Assembly (NCBI GenBank): GCA_017551645.1 | Contig: JAFZLE010000081.1 | Location: forward strand, 1 to 5,945 | Direction of reading: 5' to 3' | DNA from: Clostridia bacterium | GTDB taxonomy: Bacteria > Bacillota > Clostridia > Christensenellales > Aristaeellaceae | DNA: 5,945 nt | Program-made: the position numbers and the translations under genes | The notes under the pieces: model-generated | Told to the model about the DNA's origin: nothing | Seen by the model: only the letters and a program-made list of their open reading frames with translations | Database searches by the model: none | Shown: positions 1-5,236 of the stretch, in pieces | How the letters are laid out: every line of letters begins with the position of its first letter | Position numbering within the stretch: position 1 is the stretch's first letter

Positions 1-38
1 AGATCAAGACCAATATTTACTGACGGAGAAGACAAATA
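1..38 (+). other. Leader of clpC with unresolved end of an upstream gene
   Basis: Two frames entering from the left edge stop just before clpC. One reads six codons (IKTNIY) to a TGA at 21-23. The other reads twelve codons (RSRPIFTDGEDK) to a TAA at 37-39 that overlaps the clpC ATG by one base. Either could be the tail of the preceding gene; in Bacillota that is often mcsB of a ctsR-mcsA-mcsB-clpC operon. Too little is present to identify the family or choose the frame. No CtsR operator is visible in these bases, so clpC is probably transcribed from further upstream. Confidence 0.3.
25..30 (+). promoter_or_regulatory. Ribosome-binding site of clpC
   Basis: GGAGAA lies 8 bases upstream of the ATG at 39. 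It supports this start, which also gives a protein whose N-terminus matches ClpC proteins of Bacillota in length. Confidence 0.75.
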
Positions 39-2474
39 ATGATAGCGAGATGCAACGAGCACGGCAACCGGGCGCTGGAATACGCGCAGCGGGAAGCTGC
101 CATGATGGGCAGGGCGTACATAGGTACGGAACACCTGCTTTTGGGCGTGCTTAACGATCCCGGAAAGGCTTCCATAGTGCTGGAGGGGATCTCCCTTGAG
201 GATGCCAGGAGCGAGATAATCCAGCTGGTGGGCAAAGGCGACGACAAGGTGGAACCGGGAAATCTTTCCTACACCATCCGCTCCAAGACCGTTATGGAGG
301 CCAGCGCCAGGGAAGCCCGGGAACTGGGCCAGGATTATATAGACACCGAACACATACTGCTCGCGCTTATGCGTGAAAGGGCGGGCGTGGCGGCGCACAC
401 CCTCGTACGGCTGGGGATAGACCTGAACAAGGCCCGTGAGGAGCTTATAAACGCGCTGGGCGGAAAAAAGCCACGCCAGTACGCCGGCATAGACGACAGC
501 AGGCCCCAGGGCGGCGGCAAGACTCCCATGCTGGACAAGTATGCCCGGGATCTGGTGCAGGAAGCGCATAACGGAAGCCTTGATCCGGTCATCGGGCGGG
601 ACAGGGAAATGGAGCGTATAATCCAGATCCTCTCCAGAAGGACCAAGAACAATCCTGTGCTCATAGGCGAGCCGGGCGTGGGCAAAAGCTCCATAGCCGA
701 AGGCCTGGCCCAGCGGATCGCCGACGGCCGCATACCGGAGATACTGAACGGCACCCGTATAATGTCCCTCGACATCCCTGGCATGCTGGCGGGCGCGAAG
801 TACCGCGGCGAGTTCGAGGAACGGGTAAAGAGCATGATAACGGAGGTCAAGGAAGCCGGCAACATCATACTGTTTATCGACGAGATGCACACCATGGTAG
901 GCGCGGGCGCGGGGGAAAGCTCCATAGACGCGGCGGCGATAATGAAGCCGGCGCTGTCAAACGGAGACATCCGCTGCATAGGTGCGACCACGCTCAGGGA
1001 GTACCACAAGTACATCGAAAAAGACGCCGCGCTGGAAAGGCGCTTTCAGCCGGTGAACGTGGGAGAGCCCGGGCTCGACGAGAGCATAGAGATACTCAAA
1101 GGCCTGAGGGAAAGGTACGAGAACCATCACCACGTAAAGATCACCGACGACGCTCTGGAAGCGGCGGTGAGGCTGAGCGACAGGTATATTTCCGACAGGT
1201 TCCTGCCTGACAAGGCCATAGACCTGGTGGACGAAGCGGCATCCAGGGTCAGGGTAAGGACGTTCCTGGCGCCGCCGGATATGCTGGAGCAGCAGAAGAA
1301 GCTGGAGGAGCTGGACGAGGAGATCCGCCGGGCGGTGTTCGACGAGAACTTTGAGCGGGCGGCGGACCTCAGGGACAGCAAGAAGCACCTGACCAGCGAG
1401 ATGGAAGAGCTCAAAAAGGATTGGGAGACCCGCCGCACCCAGAAGATAGAGACAGTGAATGAGGACGAGATCACCCAGGTGGTCAGCCAGTGGACGGGCA
1501 TACCCGTGTCCCGCATGACCCAGGACGAGGCGGAAAGGCTGCTGAATATGGAGGAGATACTGCACCGCCGCGTGGTGGGGCAGGACGAGGCGATAAAGGC
1601 CGTAAGCAAGGCGGTGCGCCGCGCCAGGGCCGGCCTCAAGGACCCCAGGCGCCCCATAGGCTCGTTCATTTTCCTGGGCCCCACGGGTGTGGGAAAGACG
1701 GAACTGTGCAAGGCGCTGGGCGAAGCGCTGTTCGGTGACGAGGACGCGCTCATCCGCGTGGACATGAGCGAGTATATGGAAAAATACTCCGTGTCCCGCC
1801 TTATAGGTTCACCGCCGGGCTACGTGGGCTACGACGAGGGAGGCCAGCTGACCGAGCGGGTGAGGCGCAAGCCTTACAGCGTGCTGCTGTTCGACGAAGT
1901 GGAGAAGGCGCACCCGGACGTATTCAACATACTGCTCCAGGTGCTGGAAGACGGACGCCTGACTGACGGCCAGGGCCGGGTGGTGGACTTCAAAAACTGC
2001 ATCATCGTAATGACTTCCAACGCGGGCGCGCATAAGATCGGCACGCGCCGGTCCATGGGCTTTGGCAGCGCCTCCGACGGGGAGAAGAGCTACGAGGACA
2101 TGAAAGAAACGCTCATGGGCGAGGTCAAGAAGATATTCAGGCCGGAGTTCGTGAACCGCGTGGATGAGATAATCGTGTTCCACGCCCTGGAGAAAGAGGA
2201 TATCGACAAGATCGCGCTGCACATGATGAACGACGTGGCAAAACGCATCAAGGAACGCGGCATAGAGTTGGAAGTGACCAGCGAGGCGGCGCAGGTGGCG
2301 GCAAAGGCAGGGTACGACCTGCAGTACGGAGCCAGGCCCCTGCGCAGGGCCATCCAAAGACTGGTGGAAGACGCGCTGAGCGAGGAGATCCTTTCCGGCA
2401 ATATCAAACTGGGGCAGAGGGTGCGCATGCTGCCTGACGGCGACAAGCTCAGATTCGTGCTTACCGAGGTCTGA
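39..2474 (+). CDS. clpC: ClpC, AAA+ unfoldase subunit of the ClpCP protease
   Basis: This is a class I Hsp100 ATPase that unfolds proteins and feeds them into ClpP in the cytoplasm. Its 811 residues match the usual ClpC length of about 810. In order: a double Clp_N repeat (about 4-140, with TEHLLLG at 30-36 and TEHILLA at 103-109); AAA+ domain 1 with Walker A (GEPGVGKS, 210-217), pore loop AKYRG (253-257), Walker B (D281-E282) and the ERRF arginine-finger region (333-336); the UVR/M-domain coiled coil (about 422-460) that separates ClpC from ClpA and ClpE; and AAA+ domain 2 with Walker A (GPTGVGKT, 547-554), GYVG pore loop (594-597), Walker B (D619-E620), sensor-1 N661 and sensor-2 GAR (764-766). 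The tripeptide MGF (673-675) sits where ClpC carries its ClpP-docking loop (VGF in B. subtilis). E31 and E104 align with the phospho-arginine-binding E32 and E106 of B. subtilis ClpC, which suggests McsB-type tagging; this is an inference. The gene looks intact. Confidence 0.97.
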   Translation: MIARCNEHGNRALEYAQREAAMMGRAYIGTEHLLLGVLNDPGKASIVLEGISLEDARSEIIQLVGKGDDKVEPGNLSYTIRSKTVMEASAREARELGQDYIDTEHILLALMRERAGVAAHTLVRLGIDLNKAREELINALGGKKPRQYAGIDDSRPQGGGKTPMLDKYARDLVQEAHNGSLDPVIGRDREMERIIQILSRRTKNNPVLIGEPGVGKSSIAEGLAQRIADGRIPEILNGTRIMSLDIPGMLAGAKYRGEFEERVKSMITEVKEAGNIILFIDEMHTMVGAGAGESSIDAAAIMKPALSNGDIRCIGATTLREYHKYIEKDAALERRFQPVNVGEPGLDESIEILKGLRERYENHHHVKITDDALEAAVRLSDRYISDRFLPDKAIDLVDEAASRVRVRTFLAPPDMLEQQKKLEELDEEIRRAVFDENFERAADLRDSKKHLTSEMEELKKDWETRRTQKIETVNEDEITQVVSQWTGIPVSRMTQDEAERLLNMEEILHRRVVGQDEAIKAVSKAVRRARAGLKDPRRPIGSFIFLGPTGVGKTELCKALGEALFGDEDALIRVDMSEYMEKYSVSRLIGSPPGYVGYDEGGQLTERVRRKPYSVLLFDEVEKAHPDVFNILLQVLEDGRLTDGQGRVVDFKNCIIVMTSNAGAHKIGTRRSMGFGSASDGEKSYEDMKETLMGEVKKIFRPEFVNRVDEIIVFHALEKEDIDKIALHMMNDVAKRIKERGIELEVTSEAAQVAAKAGYDLQYGARPLRRAIQRLVEDALSEEILSGNIKLGQRVRMLPDGDKLRFVLTEV

Positions 2475-2478
2475 TGGC

Positions 2479-2496
2479 TGATCTGAGACCAGATCA
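2479..2496 (+). other. Short hairpin just after clpC
   Basis: TGATCTG (2479-2485) and CAGATCA (2490-2496) form a perfect 7-bp stem around the loop AGAC, four bases after the clpC stop codon and directly before the first terminator. It has no T-tract, so it is unlikely to terminate on its own. It may protect the 3' end of the clpC mRNA or stack on the adjacent terminator stem. Its function is unknown. Confidence 0.45.
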
Positions 2497-2498
2497 AT

Positions 2499-2526
2499 GC
2501 GCCGCGCGGATCGCGCGGCGTCTTTT
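2499..2526 (+). terminator. Intrinsic terminator of clpC
   Basis: CGCCGCGCG (2500-2508) pairs perfectly with CGCGCGGCG (2512-2520) across a GAT loop. A G-U pair can extend the base of the stem (2499 with 2521). The T-rich run TCTTTT follows at 2521-2526. It lies about 25 bases after the clpC stop and ends the clpC transcript. Confidence 0.9.
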
Positions 2527-2556
2527 AAAACCACACATACAGTGACCTGAAATAAT

Positions 2557-2589
2557 AAGTGGACTGCCATGGGGCGGTTCACTTTTTTT
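2557..2589 (+). terminator. Second, tandem intrinsic terminator
   Basis: AAGTGGACTGCC (2557-2568) pairs over 12 bp with GGCGGTTCACTT (2573-2584), including two G-U wobbles, around the loop ATGG. A run of five T residues follows (2585-2589). The reverse strand has no comparable T-tract, so it works on + strand transcripts. It starts about 30 bases after the first terminator and would stop clpC read-through into the mraZ operon. Its T-run overlaps the first DnaA-box match (2586-2594). Confidence 0.85.
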
Positions 2590-2684
2590 ACACAGGTTTT
2601 TCCACAAGCCGGTCCCGGGCGCATGAGATACGACGGCGGTGAAGTGCCCCGCTCTCCCCGGCGCATTTTCCACAAAAATAACGG

Positions 2685-2714
2685 TTTATCCACAAAAGTA
2701 TGCCTGTGGATAAA
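2685..2714. repeat. Perfect inverted repeat made of two DnaA boxes
   Basis: TTTATCCACA (2685-2694) and TGTGGATAAA (2705-2714) are exact reverse complements of 10 bases separated by 10 bases. Each arm contains a perfect 9-base DnaA box. The two sites are 19 bp apart start to start, about two helical turns, so proteins bound to both would lie on roughly the same face of the DNA in opposite orientation. As RNA this would be an AU-rich hairpin; without a following T-tract it does not look like a + strand terminator. Confidence 0.8.
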
Positions 2715-2767
2715 AAAACGCCGTCACATTTAACATAGAATTTACACAAAATTTGCGTTTTACGGAC

Positions 2768-2813
2768 TGGAAATAAATGGAAAGATATTCCATATATGTG
2801 GGATAATGTGGTA
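2768..2813 (+). promoter_or_regulatory. Helically phased TGG repeats, candidate MraZ operator
   Basis: TGGAA occurs at 2768-2772 and 2778-2782, its inverse TTCCA at 2788-2792, TGGGA at 2799-2803 and TGGTA at 2809-2813. The start-to-start steps are 10, 10, 11 and 10 bp. The downstream pair belongs to an 11-base near-duplication, ATGTGGNATAA (2796-2806 and 2806-2816). MraZ is known to bind its own promoter through short direct repeats with a 10-bp period (TGGG-type in E. coli, GTGG-type in related systems). Position, spacing and core sequence fit autoregulation by the mraZ gene immediately downstream. Assignment to MraZ is inferred. Confidence 0.6.
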
Positions 2814-2825
2814 TAATTATCCACA
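2809..2825 (+). promoter_or_regulatory. Extended -10 promoter of the mraZ operon with overlapping DnaA box
   Basis: TATAAT at 2812-2817 is a perfect sigma-A -10 element preceded by TGG (2809-2811), giving the extended TGnTATAAT form. No good -35 is present at the right spacing (TTCCAT at 2788-2793 is the nearest), as is common for extended -10 promoters. The expected start of transcription is about 2823-2825, leaving a leader of some 22 bases with the ribosome-binding site. A second, weaker extended -10 (TGGGATAAT, 2799-2807) lies 10 bp upstream. The perfect DnaA box 2817-2825 begins on the last base of the -10 and covers the likely start point, so bound DnaA would be expected to block RNA polymerase. 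Confidence 0.7.
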
Positions 2826-2831
2826 CACAGA

Positions 2832-2842
2832 AGGGAGGGGAG
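2832..2842 (+). promoter_or_regulatory. Ribosome-binding site of mraZ, decides the start
   Basis: The purine run AGGGAGGGGAG contains GGAGG at 2834-2838, eight bases before ATG 2847 but only five before the in-frame TTG at 2844. The spacing and the better codon favour ATG 2847. Confidence 0.75.
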
Positions 2843-2846
2843 CTTG

Positions 2847-3338
2847 ATGGCGGAATTCAACGGCAGAAGCTTTTTGACGGTGGACTCCAAGGGCAGGCTT
2901 TTTCTTCCACAGGGGTACAGGGATCTGCTTGGGGAAAACTTCGTGATCTCCCTTTCCGAGGACCTTAAGACCCCTGCTTTTTATACTGCCGGGGACTGGG
3001 AGAAAAAGAGCGCCCAGCTCAGGCGGATCCCGCAGACGGACCGCAGGGCGCACGGGCTGCTCAGGATGATCTTCTCATCCACGTTTCCGGCCTACAACAC
3101 CGACGCCCAGGGCCGTGTGCTGATACCGCAGGCGCTTCGTCAGCAGTACGGACTTGGCGAAGGCAGCGAGGCGGTGCTGGCGGGCGTAGGGACCACGCTG
3201 GAGGTCTGGAACGCCGCGGCGTTCAACAACAGCCTTGCCGGGCTTGAAGGCGAAAACGCGGGAGAAGCGCTGGACTACATTTACGACACTTACTTTTCGA
3301 CAGGAATAGACGTTAGCAAAGGGGACGGGGAAGCATGA
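2847..3338 (+). CDS. mraZ: MraZ, transcriptional regulator of the dcw cluster
   Basis: MraZ is a DNA-binding protein built of two SpoVT/AbrB-like beta-barrel halves that assemble into rings and usually represses its own operon. Starting at ATG 2847 the protein has 163 residues. Two half-motifs are clear: VDSKGRLFLP (12-21, DxKGR signature 13-17) and TDAQGRVLIPQALRQQYGL (85-103, DxxGR signature 86-90). It is longer than the usual 140-150 residues because of a C-terminal tail after about 145. It is the first gene after the promoter, and candidate MraZ repeats lie directly upstream. Its TGA overlaps the ATG of the next gene by four bases (ATGA), suggesting coupled translation. The usual next gene, rsmH, is absent. 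The family call is firm; repression of this particular operon is inferred. Confidence 0.93.
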   Translation: MAEFNGRSFLTVDSKGRLFLPQGYRDLLGENFVISLSEDLKTPAFYTAGDWEKKSAQLRRIPQTDRRAHGLLRMIFSSTFPAYNTDAQGRVLIPQALRQQYGLGEGSEAVLAGVGTTLEVWNAAAFNNSLAGLEGENAGEALDYIYDTYFSTGIDVSKGDGEA

Positions 3339-3775
3339 GCCAGAGAAGGATAAACGGTCAGGGTGTTAGGCCGTATGTCTGGAATGACAGTGGCAGGAGT
3401 ACCCGTGCCCGCAGCAATGACAGGATGTCAGCGTCTGCCAGAGCCGCCAGAGAGGCTAAGCTCAGGAAAGAAAAGCAGAGAAGGTTATTCAAGTTTTGCT
3501 CTTTTGCCGTACTGTTCGTGGCGGTAGGCATGTGGTTTGCCCTGGTATGGTCCCAAAGCGCGAGAGCGGACAGGGACCTTGCACTGGCTGCGGAGAGGCG
3601 TCAGCAGTTGAGCGAAACGATAGAGAGAAAGCAGCTGATCCTCGATAACGAGATCTCTAACCGTGTGATCTGCCAGGTGGCGGAAGAAAAGATATACATG
3701 CAGCGCCCCTCGGCGGTGAAAACGGTAAGTATCTATCTGCCCCAACGCGCGGGAAACCAGACGGCCGGGAAGTAA
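3335..3775 (+). CDS. ftsL: FtsL-like bitopic cell-division protein
   Basis: FtsL works at the septum as part of the FtsQLB/DivIB-DivIC complex that activates septal wall synthesis. The 146-residue protein has the expected build: a basic, probably disordered cytoplasmic N-terminus (1-50, rich in Arg and Lys); one transmembrane helix (about 52-73, FKFCSFAVLFVAVGMWFALV); an outside coiled-coil segment (about 77-112, AERRQQLSETIERKQL region); and a short C-terminal domain (about 115-136) with the pattern AEEKIYMQRPSAV typical of FtsL/DivIC proteins. FtsL sequences diverge strongly, so the call rests on topology and on position between mraZ and murE. It could instead be a DivIC-type septum formation initiator. 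It overlaps mraZ by four bases, and GGGGA at 3321-3325 is its likely ribosome-binding site, nine bases upstream. The cytoplasmic tail is fairly long. The transpeptidase gene that normally follows is missing. Confidence 0.78.
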   Translation: MSQRRINGQGVRPYVWNDSGRSTRARSNDRMSASARAAREAKLRKEKQRRLFKFCSFAVLFVAVGMWFALVWSQSARADRDLALAAERRQQLSETIERKQLILDNEISNRVICQVAEEKIYMQRPSAVKTVSIYLPQRAGNQTAGK

Positions 3776-3784
3776 GGGAGAGGG
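3776..3784 (+). promoter_or_regulatory. Ribosome-binding site of murE
   Basis: GGGAGAGGG fills most of the 12-base gap between ftsL and murE. GGAG at 3777-3780 is seven bases before ATG 3788 and supports that start. Confidence 0.7.
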
Positions 3785-3787
3785 ACT

Positions 3788-5233
3788 ATGAAACTCAAGG
3801 AGCTGGCGGCAGGTCTGCCCTTTCCGTATGAGATAACAGGCGACGAAAATACAGAAATATCCGGCGTATGCACGGACACAAGGAGGCTGACAGAGGGCAG
3901 CCTGTTTGTGTGTGTAAAGGGACTTAAGACCGATTCGCACCTGCTCGCGGGGGATGCCGCCCGGCTGGGCGCTTCCGCGCTGGTGACCGAAAGAAAACTC
4001 GACACGCCCCTGCCGCAGGTACTGGTCAAGTCTACCCGCGAGGCGCTGAGCTACCTTGCCTCCACTTTCTATGGAGATCCTTCGAAAGACCTTAAGCTGG
4101 TGGGCATAACCGGCACAAAGGGCAAGACCACCACATCGTTCCTGCTCAAAAGCATACTGGAAGCCGCGGGCTGCAAAACCGGGCTTATAGGCACCGTGTG
4201 CGTGCTGATAGGCGACAGGGAGTATGAAGCGGGGCTTACCACGCCCGACCCGATAGAATTTCAGAAGATACTTTCCCGCATGAGGGAAGCGGGCATAGAA
4301 TATGTTATAATGGAAGTATCCGCCCACGCGCTGGATATGCACCGCATAGACGGCACGCGCTTTGAGGCGGCGGCGTTCACCAACCTGTCCCAGGACCATC
4401 TTGACTATTTCGGCACTATGGAAAACTATCTTAAAGCCAAGCTCAAGATACTTTCCATGACCGACAGGATGGTCGTGAACGTGGATGACGCCGTGGTGCG
4501 GCAGGCAGTGGACGCGCTGGGAGTGAACTATACCCCCGTTGGGATACGCGAAAAGGCTAATGTGTACGCCAAACAGATAGAGGTCATCGAGACGGGAGTG
4601 CGCTTTCTGCTGACCTTCCACAAGCGTTTCCGGGAAATCATCAATTTGCGCTTAAGCGGCATTTTCAACGTGTATAACGCCATGATCGCAGCCGCGCTGG
4701 CAGACGAGTGCGGTATCGATCCGGAGCATATCAAAGCGGGGCTTGAGGCTATATCAAACGTGCCGGGCAGGGTTGAACTGCTGGATACGCATACTCCCTA
4801 CAGGGTCATACTGGATTACGCCCATTCCCCGGACGCGCTGGAAAACGTACTGAAATCCTTAAGGCAGTCCACCCGCAAAAGGATTATAGCCGTGTTCGGC
4901 TGCGGCGGGGGACGGGACAGGACCAAACGGCCCATCATGGGCGAGATAGGCGGCAGGCTGGCGGATTACTGCGTGATAACCAGCGATAATCCCCGTGACG
5001 AAGATCCAATGGAGATAATCGACGCGATCGAGGCGGGGATCCGCGGGGTCACGCAGAACTATGAGATAATAGAGAACCGCAGGCTGGCCATACGCCGCGC
5101 GCTGTCCATGGCGCAGAGCGGTGATACCGTGGTGCTGGCGGGCAAGGGACACGAGACTTATCAGGAGATAAACGGAGTAAAGCATCCCTTTGACGAAAAG
5201 GAAATAGTAAGAGAACTGCTGAAGGAAATATAA
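3788..5233 (+). CDS. murE: MurE, UDP-MurNAc-L-Ala-D-Glu:meso-DAP ligase
   Basis: MurE is a cytoplasmic Mur ligase that adds the third stem-peptide residue to UDP-MurNAc-L-Ala-D-Glu using ATP. The 481-residue protein shows all three domains: an N-terminal UDP-binding domain (1-100, CTDTRR at 28-33); a central ATPase domain with P-loop GTKGKTTT (109-116), TTPDP (151-155), the EVSAHALD segment (176-183) and YLKAK (214-218), whose K218 is the expected carbamylated lysine; and a C-terminal domain with VPGRVE (325-330), DYAHSPDAL (343-351) and GKGHETYQ (452-459). DNPR at 400-403 is the signature of enzymes specific for meso-diaminopimelate; lysine-adding enzymes carry other residues there, such as DNPA in S. 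aureus. Length and start are typical. It sits 12 bases after ftsL and three before mraY. ftsI and murF, which usually flank it, are missing here. Confidence 0.97.
   Translation: MKLKELAAGLPFPYEITGDENTEISGVCTDTRRLTEGSLFVCVKGLKTDSHLLAGDAARLGASALVTERKLDTPLPQVLVKSTREALSYLASTFYGDPSKDLKLVGITGTKGKTTTSFLLKSILEAAGCKTGLIGTVCVLIGDREYEAGLTTPDPIEFQKILSRMREAGIEYVIMEVSAHALDMHRIDGTRFEAAAFTNLSQDHLDYFGTMENYLKAKLKILSMTDRMVVNVDDAVVRQAVDALGVNYTPVGIREKANVYAKQIEVIETGVRFLLTFHKRFREIINLRLSGIFNVYNAMIAAALADECGIDPEHIKAGLEAISNVPGRVELLDTHTPYRVILDYAHSPDALENVLKSLRQSTRKRIIAVFGCGGGRDRTKRPIMGEIGGRLADYCVITSDNPRDEDPMEIIDAIEAGIRGVTQNYEIIENRRLAIRRALSMAQSGDTVVLAGKGHETYQEINGVKHPFDEKEIVRELLKEI
5222..5226 (+). promoter_or_regulatory. 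Ribosome-binding site of mraY inside the end of murE
   Basis: AAGGA within the last codons of murE lies ten bases before ATG 5237. The gap to the murE stop is only three bases, so translation of mraY is probably helped by ribosomes finishing murE. Confidence 0.55.
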
Positions 5234-5236
5234 ATT

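Larger units (their letters stand above)
2586..2825. promoter_or_regulatory. Cluster of DnaA boxes in the clpC-mraZ gap
   Basis: Six 9-mers fit the relaxed DnaA-box consensus TTWTNCACA. TTTTACACA is at 2586-2594 (+), and TTTTCCACA at 2598-2606 (+) and 2666-2674 (+). Perfect TTATCCACA is at 2686-2694 (+), 2705-2713 (- strand) and 2817-2825 (+). A weaker match, ATTTACACA, is at 2740-2748. The stretch from about 2711 to 2820 is AT-rich, in contrast to the GC-rich genes on both sides, while 2607-2665 is GC-rich. The cluster suggests binding by the replication initiator DnaA. Possible roles are control of the mraZ operon, titration of DnaA, or an origin. No dnaA, dnaN or other origin-associated gene is in the window, so promoter control is the simplest reading. 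The motif matches are seen directly; the role is inferred. Confidence 0.75.

Noticed and set aside
2474..2545. 23-codon + strand frame starting at an ATG overlapping the clpC stop
   Set aside because: It runs through both the post-clpC hairpin and the first terminator, has only a weak ribosome-binding site, and the peptide (MADLRPDQCAARI...) has no recognisable character.
1809..2693. Long minus-strand reading frame of 294 codons opposite clpC, and similar ones at 335-1015, 957-1565 and 1127-1765
   Set aside because: They lie antisense to a firmly identified, conserved gene in GC-rich DNA, where stop codons are rare in other frames. The translations look low in complexity, with no recognisable domain; the first also runs through the terminators.
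2797..2816. TGTGGGATAA and TGTGGTATAA as further minus-strand DnaA boxes
   Set aside because: Each has one extra base compared with TGTGGATAA, so neither fits the 9-base consensus. They are better explained as MraZ-type repeats and -10 elements.
2844..2846. TTG as the start codon of mraZ, giving one extra residue
   Set aside because: The adjacent ATG at 2847 is a stronger start codon and has better spacing from GGAGG.
4303..4311. Perfect extended -10 (TGTTATAAT) inside murE
   Set aside because: No -35 at suitable spacing, and the bases encode a conserved MurE stretch (EYVIMEVSAHALD), so the match is probably incidental.
3485..4621. Minus-strand reading frame of 378 codons opposite ftsL and murE
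   Set aside because: It overlaps two genes supported by motifs and spacing, resembles no protein family I recognise, and is best explained as a shadow of murE codon use.
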